A DNA stretch of 64,000 nucleotides from assembly GCA_001986395.2 (NCBI GenBank), contig MQVO02000002.1, positions 1,736,001-1,800,000 of the forward strand. The letters are read 5' to 3'. The notes under the pieces are model-generated. The model did no database searches. It was not told where the DNA came from and saw only the letters and a list, made by a program, of their open reading frames with translations. Within the stretch, counting starts at the first letter, position 1. Each line of letters begins with the position of its first letter. Origin of the DNA: Irpex lacteus (Eukaryota > Basidiomycota > Agaricomycetes > Polyporales > Irpicaceae). The position numbers and the translations under genes were made by a program. This document shows positions 22,000 to 32,926 of this stretch, one piece after another.

Positions 22000-24836
22000 A
22001 GGACCCCCGATAATACGCTCAGAGCTTATATGCCGGAAGTGGCCAAATCCGGGACTTTTTGCGGGCGGCCTCGCGGCCGATCCGGGACTTTTGTAGTCTC
22101 GTACCCAAAGACTTCAGGCAGCGCGAAGATTTCTTACCGTTTTGGGACAAGTCCGTGGCAAAAGAGAAACTTCGGCGGAGCCTGAGAGTCTGGTGGGTTT
22201 TGTAGAGGCGGGTGCGGGTCAATCGCACGTGACGTAATTGGCCCTTCTTTGACAGGCAATGAGTCGAAATGACAGGCGTCGAGAAGCCGGCGCTCGTACT
22301 GGGCTCGTTCACTATACGGACTCTCGAGGGGACAATCTTCGTAAATAAATTCATTTTATTTTTGAATGTGATGTATTAATGAGCAGCCATAAATCTCATG
22401 TACATTACGAGGAGAAAAAGTGTCTGTGAGCGACGCAACGAAGGAAATGTTGCGAGGCGCCGGATCTCGTCACGTGCGATTGACCCGCACCCGCCACTGA
22501 CAAAAGCCACCAGACTTTCTGGATCAGACGGCGTTTTCCCATTCTCCATCAGCCGTCCCTAATCCGGAAACGTCTGGTTCGAGACTAGGACTTTTGCACA
22601 TAACCTCGCCGCCGAGTGCCCAAATCCGGGATTTTCATACATATAACATCAAATAAAATCGCGATTTTCCCACGATTTTTCTTCCCGCTCACGCGGGGTT
22701 CTATAAAGCCACCAGTACGCTCGCAAGTAAGTGCATATCATTAAGAATCAATTCGTTTGCTTGCTGAAATGTAATCTCATCACTAGGCAAGGGGGCTTCT
22801 TGTCACAGTGGGCGGCCGAGCGTGAGCCTTCAATGTAGCGACAGCGATAAGTATACACAACTTCGAAGGTATCCACACCTTCAGCAAATATCGCTGTCCA
22901 AAGGCAGATGGCAATCGATGGTCATACCTCAAGTAAGCACTGGCATTGCATTCTGCGCCGGCATTGTTTGAGGGTGGGTTGTCTTGGTCAATGAGTTGTG
23001 CCTGCTAGCAATACCCCGGTATGTACGTGCTGGCAGGCCATCGTTTATCTGAGGTCACGGCTGAGCTGAATATTTCGGATGCTTCGTAGCTGGTCTGCTG
23101 ACAATACAAACGATCACAAGTTACGCGCGAAATTGAATTTCGGCGATAATCTGTGGTGCGCACAACTTGACAGCTCGTAAGTTCATCTTGCCCAGATTGA
23201 GAATACTAACAAAGAAGTACACGTACGGTGACGTTTATACGAAGGTTGCTCGCTTATGAAGCCACTCTTGCGAGACTGTCGAGCTAAGAACGAGAGGACT
23301 GTTAGGGAGAGGCAAGCCCGAAGGTAAGTCGACTAGAAGATTGAGCATGGTAAGCCATAGTGCTAACACGATTTTCTCGACACCTCGTTCAAAGTCACCA
23401 AAGCGACTGCGGTATCACCGACACATATTCTCAATCGCGCACTGTTAGTGATCAGGTCCGCCAGGTGTATTCTTTAGGTATTATTTCCCTACTCTAGCTG
23501 CAGATAACACCATACGGCAGCTCGTTCGTGCACCAGGGCTCACAGCGTTACGTGTTAAAGTAAGTAACAATCACAACCACCTATACAACCTAAACCCACA
23601 GATCTACTCCTACTAACAGGCAATGACTACTCATACGCAAGCTGCAATCAGGTTAGTAAAAGTAACCTAGTTGAGTGTGAAGCATAATCGGAGCTCTCTG
23701 ATAAGGCTTATTCATGATCACAGCTTATACACAGCGGCCTCAATACAAAGAAGACTCGAGCTAGGATGGAGGTAGGCCCGCGCGAACATAGATGAGATGG
23801 TGATAATGAACTGTAGCAGGGGTATTGGATACTTAGTAGTATCAGGCTCTGAGCCTCGTAATGTAAGCATATAAACACATCGCACTTCGGAACTGATCTG
23901 ACCGCTTCTTATCTTATCATTCTCAACGGGGCTCCCTCAGTGTGAGGCTATAGTAACACACATGTACCGCCTCCGGAATATAATAGTGTCATCACTACGA
24001 GACTGATGAGCTGTAAGACAAGGAATAAATCAATGAAAATTTGAACTAATCAGGTTATTCTGTTATTTCGTCGAGTTCTTCATTGACAATGTCTATTCCG
24101 AGTCATGGGAGCTACCTCACTAACTCGGACAGCAGCTCCTTGGCACTTTGGGTCTGTGTGCAATTTCATGAATCCCCTGGTACAACGAGGACCTCACAGC
24201 TACGGACCAAAGGCGAGTCCAATGGCGTTCAAGTTGATTCTTTCAGTCCGAGATCTCACGCATTCGACATTTGGTAGCACTACCAGCGCGTGTGTGACGT
24301 CGTACGTGCAGCTTCAAGTTCGCGAGCTAAGGTTTAGTTTGAGACAGATAACACCGCCGCTGGCGATTTAGGCGGCCCTAGCGAGAAAGCGACCAAGCTC
24401 ACTGGCACCACGTTCGGTACTCGTATGCACTAGCAGTCCATATTCCCAAGTCGCAGCATAATTACATCCCAGAAGCTGGGTTCCGAAGATGATCATGCTT
24501 CAAGCGCGGAGAACTTTCGTGTGATGCGTCAAAGTGCGAATATTACTGTAGATACAGTAGCTCATTTACCTGCGATAGTACTCGGGCATTGAATCAGGTG
24601 GGCAATATTAATGACATAAGTTGATGACATCCGCGTAAGTAGTGAGACACCTCCCATATCCGGGACATTTTCGCCTCAGACCTCCAGGCCATCGACCGAA
24701 ATCCGGGACAATCTGACACCTAACAACATCGCCAAAATGGCCTGAAATCCGGGATTTTCGACATTTTTGCGGCCTGCGGCGCCCTCAAATCCGGGACTTT
24801 TGGCATATGGGCGCTCGGTGGATTATCAGGGGTCCT
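22000..24836. mobile_element. 2.8-kb non-autonomous DNA transposon, 15-bp TIRs, 8-bp TSD
   Basis: The left end AGGACCCCCGATAAT and right end ATTATCAGGGGTCCT are inverted copies differing at one base. The element is flanked by an identical 8-bp CTCGCAGA (21992-21999 and 24837-24844). Both subterminal regions carry repeated CCGGGA(C/T)TTT motifs (near 22050, 22080, 22560, 22630 left; 24660, 24700, 24750, 24790 right), typical of transposase-binding arrays. No transposase-like frame exists inside; 24083-24371 holds only short frames. Eight-base target duplications fit hAT, P or Zisupton/KDZ-type elements; the termini do not settle which. Confidence 0.85.
22187..22516. mobile_element. Nested 330-bp inverted-repeat element
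   Basis: AGTCTGGTGGGTTTTGT at 22187 is matched by ACAAAAGCCACCAGACT ending at 22516. Complementarity continues through GCGGGTGCGGGTCAATCGCA and CGTGACG, about 50 bases in total. It lies within the left part of the larger element, so it either inserted there or is a subterminal hairpin of it. No target duplication was recognised. Confidence 0.75.
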
Positions 24837-24844
24837 CTCGCAGA

Positions 24845-25877
24845 CTCTCGCTGAATGCTCTACCAGTGCTCAAGCGCTCACGCTGTACCACACCGGCTGC
24901 TTGTTATAATACTACTCTTGCTAACACCTTACAGCTGATATCGTGAGCATCATAGTGAGATACATAGTACGAGTGTGCAAGTAGCTGCTTAATCGAACAT
25001 TCCTGGTTCCACTAACCTAAGTACCGCTGTACGTATCGGAAACACGATAATCAGTCAAAGGCTCGTGACGATGTGTCTACCAATTCGAACCAACGCACTC
25101 GTTTCGGCGATTTGGCCTCAATTGATGTTGCACATTGGGGCCTGCAGGCTCGTCTGTCGGGTCTTTCACGATATGTTCGAATGCTGGGATGCAAATTGAC
25201 CAGACAATGAACATAAGAGGTATGATGAGGGACTTCACCGATTCTCACGCTGCACGTGTGCCACACAAATGCTTAATAGGCGAGTGAAGAATATAAGTAC
25301 TTAAACAATGCCACACGACAGGGCACGACCCGACGAGGGGTGTCTCTGTGTTGCTACCATCGCGAAACCATCGGTCTCTAGGAAACAACGACAGCGAACG
25401 TGAGCCTCATCCATGATAGACATAGTGCACGCTTCGAATTGCCTATAGAAAGTATAATGTTGCCCTTATGGGTGGTCACCGAATTCTGGCACTCGACTTC
25501 GGGTGGCGAATTGCTCATGAAGTTTCTAATATGTCTACGCCTAGTATGAATACACATTGCATCTACTACTATCTTCTCCAGGTTTGTTGTTCAAATGGCG
25601 TGTGATGGCCATGGCCCTCGTAGCACACGAAGGCTTCGAATTGAACCATGATGGAAAGGCGCCGGCACTGAGTGGCGGAGGAAGGAGCCGAGATAGCACC
25701 TGCCCTTTCGGGAATAATGCCTGAATGTCATCGACCGTCATACTCTTTTGTATCGCTCTTGACTACTGCCATTGCATGGGCCCCACAAACCTACACAGAC
25801 GGTGTTTGCACTGATACCACGACCTATTCTTAAGGAGCTGAGAAGAGCATGGACTTGGAAAAGATCTGGGAACCGGT
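24845..25877. other. Spacer upstream of the FunK1 fragment
   Basis: No supported gene. The last part presumably held the promoter of the FunK1 gene. Confidence 0.4.
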
Positions 25878-27640
25878 ATGGACTTCAACGCTCCTCCTTC
25901 AACACCTCCTCCCGCTGACAACTTTTACGATGACGTCCTGCCATTCTTCCGCATCACAACATCACCCTTTACATCTGTCACTGCCCCTCAATACTTTGGA
26001 CCGGGTCAGCTTGAAAGCTCTCGGACGGCCATTTTACGTGACCTGGGGTTTTGCATACACCAACTGTCCCTCGAATTCTTTAGGAAGCACATCCTTCCTC
26101 GTATTCCGAACAGCATTTGCCTGCGTACAGTGCTTACCAAGCTTCGTCAGCGTAAAGTCATCGTCGACGGTCGCTGGAAGGCTTTCCCTCATGACCCTTT
26201 CATGCACGCAAAGAAGCCAGGCAGCCCCGAGTCTGAAGCCGAGAAGCGAAAGGAGAATGAAGTGTTCGCTGAGCTTGCCACTATCATCAGCGCCATACAG
26301 ACATGTGTAAACAGCTTGAAGAGGCGGAAGGTACCGACGACCACGGAATACGAGAGTAAACCAGACAGTACGCCAGTGTGCTGCTTCGACCAGAAGGAGG
26401 GACGCCCAGACGGGTACTTCGTATACAGACAGAGGTTTTTGGGCGACAGGGAAGATGGAAGAAGGCTGTGGCGGGACATAGCTACCACAGCGGAATTCAA
26501 ACTTTGTGACACTCGCGAGACCCTTGCAGATGTAAGTACCAAGCTCACAGATTGCGCAGAAGCTCAACACCTACGATGACACTTTAGGATGTGAAGAAGC
26601 TGTGTTGGAGCATGTACCAGATCATGCTGGAGGATCCTCGCCGTCGGTTTGTCTATGGATTCACTATCGAGAATACAATGATGCGTATCTGGATGGGCAA
26701 CAGGACGGAAGTCCTCGTGTCCGAGCCTTTCAACTTCATCACGGTACGACAGCGTAGCGGTGGTTCATGTGCGATATATTGCTAAGCCCGACTTGCAGGA
26801 GCACGAGACCGTCACATATTTCTTCCTCTCGATGCTATATGGCAGCGATACAGACCTCGGTCTCGACCCCACGATGACAATTTTCTCTGCCAAGGGCAAT
26901 GAGATACCAAGGTACAACATCACACTCCAAGTCGTTGACAAGTCAAAGAGAAGGCAGGTTGTACAGAAACTCACCTACCGTACGACTGAGTTGATCAGCT
27001 ACGATGGGGCGAAAGCCTTTCGCGGGAGTGGTACCCGCGTATGGGAGGTTGTGCCTGTAGTCAAAAACGTCGAACAGGAACAAATACGCCAGGTTCTCAA
27101 AGATCACTGGGTAGACGACGATAGGAAGCACGAAGGCGAAATTCTCGAGGAGATTCTGAACGAGCCTAGCCTAAGCGATATAGCGAGGAACGAGTTGGCT
27201 GCATTGTTTTTGACCCAGGTCGCGCGAGGTGACGTATATATAGAAGACGAGCAAGATGGTGTACAGAAGCGGGATGGGACCCGTACCCTGGCAATTAGAG
27301 GAGCCAAGATTCCCGCAGATGCAGTAACTTTTCCTCTTCTCGTGAGCTTGAAACACAAATCCTCGCATGGCGCTAGGCCCCTGGCGTACGGTAACGAAGA
27401 AGGTACCGTGACAACAAACACATTGCAAGATTCTTCTGACAATTTGCATCTGTTGTCACACGCGTAACCACGATAGACGAGGCTCAGCAAAAGGTGGACG
27501 TTTACAGCGACAAACATCATCATAGAAGCGTATTCGCGGAAAGATGTAGACCATTATCGCAAGAGCGGTCATTACGCCGTGAAAAGTATGTCCGTTATCT
27601 CACTGACTGCGACTTGCTATCTAAAATTGCATGTCTTCAT
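25878..27640 (+). pseudogene. FunK1-type fungal protein kinase, truncated
   Basis: Three exons join cleanly: 25878..26531, 26588..26743 and 26799..27467 (introns of 56 and 55 bases, phase 0), giving 492 residues starting MDFNAPPSTPPPADNF. FunK1 landmarks are present: KKLCWSMYQIMLEDPRRRFV, YGFTIENTMMRIWMGNRTEV, VSEPFNFITEHETVTYFFLS, RGSGTRVWEVV and LKDHWVDDD. The exon frame stops at 27467. The expected continuation (RVTTIDEAQQ, HHHRSVFAERCRPLSQE) is found in another frame up to about 27640, so there is a frameshift or a non-standard intron near 27430. The catalytic HRD loop and DFG-type segment that should follow were not found. The product would lack kinase activity. FunK1 genes are expanded in mushrooms and often decayed. 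Confidence 0.8.
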
Positions 27641-28940
27641 CTAGCCAGTCGGTACTAAAGTATCACCCAGAGTACCAACGCTTCTTGCTCAAGTCAAATC
27701 CCAGCGCACCATGTACAAACAGTCTGAGTGATTTGTTCTGTGTCTAGTCAAACCTGCGAACTCAGTGAGCACAAACCAATGACGATCAACTGGCGCCTAT
27801 ATGTTATGCTACTACCACTAGTTGTCATATCTTTGGCGTACACCTCTAAGCGAACCGGCTCTCGATACCTCTGACCTTGTATTGACACCTCCGGTGCAAT
27901 TTCAAGCTACAGTCTCTTCATCCTAGAGGAAATCACTAATTACTTTTACGATAGGTAAGCAGGTGGCAAGGTTACGTGTAATTAAACTAACTAATCCGTA
28001 CCTTGTTATAGCTTGATGTCAAGGTAGCAAGACGAGCCTGAACAATGCAGAGACCTGGAAGTTGTCCGAAGAGTTGCAGCCGCCAGCCCATGCCCAAACG
28101 GAAGATGCCGATGTGGTTTTTTCGCCTGCCAGTCCCTTCCATGCTTCCACCTCATCCACTTGCCAGACTCGGTCATGAACACAGCGCGAATCCTGTCAAC
28201 AGGGCTTAGGCTGCAGTATCCTCCTCGAAACCTTCCTACGCCCTCGTGGTACCGTGAAATGAATATGCTCCTCCCGCAAAGTCACCGTTCCAAGTACAAC
28301 ATGACTTAGTCACCGATCTCAATCTAAGCTCGATCTCTGTTAGTTCCGAGGCGTCGTCGCTGTATTTCCCACAAGCCCGCTTGCCTATGCCCTCTATGTA
28401 CAGGATAGGTCCAGAAACTCATTTCAACAGCAGTACACCTTCCAACCTGATTTTCCCAGGTGTGCCAATCGCGCCCAATTGGCATAGCTTGATATCTTTT
28501 GAGCAGGACACCGAGCAGGTAAAATGCACGTTGCAAATATTCAAACATGTTCTGACCTTCTTCGCATCGGTCTTGCACTCCCACACCTGGCAGAACACTC
28601 AGTCAGATTCACGGTTATGCCTACAATCATCAATTTAAGGGAGAGGGCGAAGAATCCTGAAGTTAGGTTAGGTCTGCGAATCAAAAGTAGGTCTCGTTAC
28701 TACCGTCCTCGTGCCTAGACTCTAGTCTGTAGAGCTCACCCATCGGGTTAAAATGGATATGATACTTGAACGAATGGCAGAATCTGAGTGAGTAGCCTTT
28801 GCAGAGGACTTTTACTTTTCTCACTATTGCGCTCTAGAAATGATACACCTACTCCAGCAATTTCAACGAAACTTATTTTAGTCCTCTTGACTATGAAACT
28901 CACCGCCATCTAACTCTTCACTGGGCTGAGGAAGAGTATA
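27641..28940. other. Spacer, no supported genes
   Basis: Short unconnected frames only, none recognised. The missing C-terminal half of the FunK1 kinase was looked for here and not seen. Confidence 0.45.
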
Positions 28941-30480
28941 AATAATCCTTGCAGGGAACGCCGGAAGAACAAAATTGGAGGCAGCTCCTCCTAGTGACTA
29001 CGTTATGTGCTACTTAAAGAATGTGGGCTTGCGAGGTTCCACCGCCACACGAACGGGAGAAGACCCGTCGCACCAGTCGCGGTGCCATCAATGAGTTCAT
29101 CGCAGCTGGTAATGCACCTGGTTGGTGAAGCTCCGATTCGACGAAGAAGCAGCGCCAGGAATGACCAGATCCTCCGCCTGTGCAACGGCGAGTGGAAAGC
29201 AGAGGGATTTGCCGTCATACATTTTCCACAAGTCAAACTAACTCACCAACAGCGGTTCGAGAAGGATGCCAAGGAGGGAAAGTTCAGTTATCGGCCTGTC
29301 CGAAGTTGCTGCAAAAAGACAAGAGGGAGATGCGGGCTGATGACGAAGAAACAGTGGATCCTACCACATCCTCTGAGTCTGGTCGGAAATGGAAAAGCGA
29401 CCCAAAGACCGTTGGAGCTGAGGCTGCGAGTAAGCCTAAACGCCTTGCAGCACTGGGTGTCGTCGATGCAATGTAAGCACGTCGGCATCTATCACTCTCG
29501 AAATTTGCTAAGACATTCACAGTACTGTTTCATGATGCGTCAACAATAAAACAATTTGCACCACCGCTAGTAAGGCTGGGACCTGATGCGCACCTTGAGG
29601 CCACTTCCACATCCGGTGTTGCAGTAACCAAGGCCGGCAATATGTCCCTCACCGCGATCATCGAACCGGCATCCGAAGCAGCCTCCCCAGCCGAAACCTC
29701 AGTGACTCCGAGTCCTCTGGTCCAACCTTTGTCCGCCGCTTCCGCCACCGATGGAGACAGACATTCCTCCATCTCGGTGAGCTAATCACTTTGCGACGTT
29801 GCAGAGTCACTGCATCTCCGAACGTAGCATATTACTGATATCTTTATTTCCGCAGCTCACTGGCAACAGTGCCAGTGTCCATCACGGCATTCGCTGAATT
29901 GTCGCCCTCGCTAGGCGCAGAAACATCCGCTGCAGCTTTTAGCAGTAGACCCGGAATGTCCTGCTTCGGTGAATACCAGTGCCGGACAAGCTACAGCAAG
30001 CTCAAGCCAACTTGCGGTGAGCAAGGTGTTTGTTCCAGGTGAAAAATATACTGCCCGATTAGCCATTACAAATACTATCGACAACGACAAACACCCTACT
30101 CACAATATTTTAGAAACATTTGTGGCAACTTTGGAACCTTACTAATCCCGAATGGACCTGTGCGGACTTAACATACATTGGCAGGCATGTCAGCTTGCTG
30201 CAAAACAAATGAAGGTGAGTGACAGATGGTACCGTGAAACCGTTTAGATGTATATATACCAAGTGTACGCTTTCAGCTCCTTAAAGATGAAGCCAGCGCA
30301 TTACTCGAAGGAAAAGCAATTGAACAGGCCCAAGCAGACCTTTTGGGAGTAGATGGAGGTCGCGGTAAGTAATGCCAGTCGCAATAGTCGTGGTCGCGGC
30401 CATAGCACCGCAACTGGTGACAACGTCTGAATAGGTGTGTTGTAGTCTCTCCCTGTTCCGAAGTTGATGTCACTCACATG
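28941..30480 (+). pseudogene. Unidentified degraded multi-exon gene
   Basis: Several protein-like segments occur on the plus strand in different frames. They include EREKTRRTSRGAINEFIAAG (about 29042-29110), QKDKREMRADDEETVDPTTS to KPKRLAALGVVDA (about 29310-29475, ending at a GTAAGC donor), and DASTIKQFAPPLVRLGPDAH to a GTGAGC donor near 29777. A Ser/Ala-rich exon ends at a GTGAGC donor near 30015. Stops and frame changes prevent a continuous model. No family was recognised; low-complexity Ser/Thr/Ala composition dominates. Confidence 0.35.
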
Positions 30481-32685
30481 TTCTTACTAGTGTCTGCGAT
30501 ATTCACTGGCAGTGGAAAGGCAGTGAAACCAAGCATAGTTGCCCGCGGAGCAAGCATACATTCTTGCTCTCAAAGCAAGCTTACCAGACCAAATAGCGAT
30601 CCGCGTCTAAGCCGCAAGAATCACCTTATTTAGATGTTTAGCTAATCTTGGTCACGCGACTAAAACATCACTAATGAAGTTCAAGCTATCTGGCTTCGCT
30701 TGGTTGCACTTCAGTCTTCGTCGGGTACGTGAGTAGTAAACCATATCTTCCGTACGCTGCTTAGTGTGTGTGATCAGACAATTATTACGACTTTTAGGGA
30801 CGGTTCCTCATGCTAGCTCCCATGACGGTGTCGCAGGGCAAGACTCTACGAAAACGTTACGGACATCGACCGCAGATGCTACAAATACCTGAAGCGGTTC
30901 TACAAATACCTGAAGCGGTTCTTCATGCTGTCAGAGATGCGTCAACGGCGGGCCCGTCTCTTCTTTTCAACATCTTGGCTGTACTGTAAGTCTCGTCACA
31001 TGGTTGCGAGACATCTCTACTAATTCCTATACTTTAGTATAGCATACTCGTACATCACTCGTTCCCTATCAATATCACCGTTATCTTCGCTATCTCTTGT
31101 CGCGTAACCAACATCAGCCCATGCAGAATACGATGACACCCGCATTCTTCCACTATTGATGCGCGATGCAGCTAACTTCTACAACTAGCGACAGTCGTTG
31201 CCTTATCGGATCCTACAGGCCAACGACTTGACTAGCATCCGAGCGCGAGCGCCTTGCTCGCTCTCTGGGACATTTTTACCGTATTCCAGATCAGTGCCTC
31301 GAGAAGACCTCGACGAACCCCATTGTTGCCAAGCTAGCTTTCTATATGGCCAGAATCGTCAACATGCCGTGGTCCGTGCTCAGTGCATTGAGCAGCGAAG
31401 CGATCGCAAGGGCGAAGTTGGTAGAGCGGGAGGGAGAGTCTACGCAGAGCGACCAATTGCGTGGTGGAAATGCAGGGAAAGGCGGTAGAGGTGAGGTGAG
31501 GTTGATAGTGGGCGTACAGGTCATACAGCTCCGCCGAGGATTGTGGAACTGACGTGAGAATAGGGAATCTTGTACAGTGATACTGATTGTCATGGAACAA
31601 ATGCCAGTCTTCATGCTCTCGATGCAGAGCTACGCGTCAGTCGTGTGTGATGAACAAGGATAACAAGCTCGATATTTGGAAGCGAGTGGAGAGTAGCATA
31701 CTTATTGCATGCGTGAGATTATACGACCGTGAACAGCACGATATCTATGATACACTTGAGTTTGGTAATAGCGTAAATTCTTAAAGTACACCGGGGATTC
31801 AGAGTATGTAATTACGTTCCGCGATGCGCCTCAATCACAACCACCACTGACGTGAATTCGTGCCGCTTCGGTGGTTTGAATCAGCTGGACAACCGCTACG
31901 TGGAGTATTAATTAATTGCACATCGTTGTTCCAGTCACAGGTATTCTACACGCCATATCCCTATGTCGACGAGGGGCTAGGAAAACAGGACCCGTACGCT
32001 AATTACGCAATGAGGCAGTTATGCCTCACTCACCTGTGTATCGGTAGACGACTGACTCATGATTAGTATATAGATCGCATGCATCCTGGCGTCAGATGTA
32101 GCTGAGCCTATGTGCTCAGAGGCTGGGAAGCCATTAAGTGGTATGTGCCTACCGAATAGTAAGGCAGTCATTCCAACCCACCACTTTCCCACAACCTTGT
32201 CTGATGCGCCTGCAATAGATCGATCTGCCAGTCCGATGCGGACCTCTACTTCGGCCTGCTCCGAGGCCGTGCATGTGCTATTGCCCTCCCATCACTCTTA
32301 ATATTAATAAAGACTACTGAGCAGTAAGAGAAAGAAGAAAAGATCAATGAACAAGGAGAGGGTGATATAAGTACATATTCCTATGTGACGAAGAGCCATG
32401 GGCACAAAGAGCGAGTAGTTGGAGCAGGAGAGACATGCACACTATTAAGCGAGAGGGTGTATGCTGCGTTTGAAAATGAGAATGATAAACGAATGGCTGT
32501 GTGTGTGAGACAACAGAGGAGGAGAAGGGGAGAGAGATTGCCACGAGAACTGAGATCGTTGCGGGAAGCAGGAAATGCGAGATGAGATAGGCCCAAGGCT
32601 ATTTATTAATCGACCCTCCGCCGGTGTGATTGTGATGAGTGTGCGTATGAGATGCTGACGATGCGCCGACGATAGGGAGGAATGA
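30481..32685. other. Gene-poor spacer
   Basis: No supported gene. A 21-bp unit TACAAATACCTGAAGCGGTTC is tandemly duplicated at 30880-30921. Short frames near 31198-31610 overlap on both strands and show no family motif. Confidence 0.5.
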
Positions 32686-32770
32686 GAGATGAGATGAGAT
32701 GAGATGAGATGAGATGAGATGAGATGAGATGAGATGAGATGAGATGAGATGAGATGAGATGAGATGAGAT
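32686..32770. repeat. GAGAT microsatellite, 17 units
   Basis: Seventeen uninterrupted copies of GAGAT. The minus strand reads as repeated SSHLI, which inflates several open frames there. It lies about 160 bases beyond the 3' end of the minus-strand regulator gene. Confidence 0.98.
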
Positions 32771-32926
32771 GAGGAGACCAGTGGGAAGGGGGAGGGAGGA
32801 AAGCCAGAGAGAGTGAAGAAGCCCAATGACTTGACAACGAGAGAGAAACCACAGAGACCGATGCATAATACACAGCCAAAAAACTAGATGATTGACCACA
32901 GGTAGATAGATAGAAGAGACGCAGGA

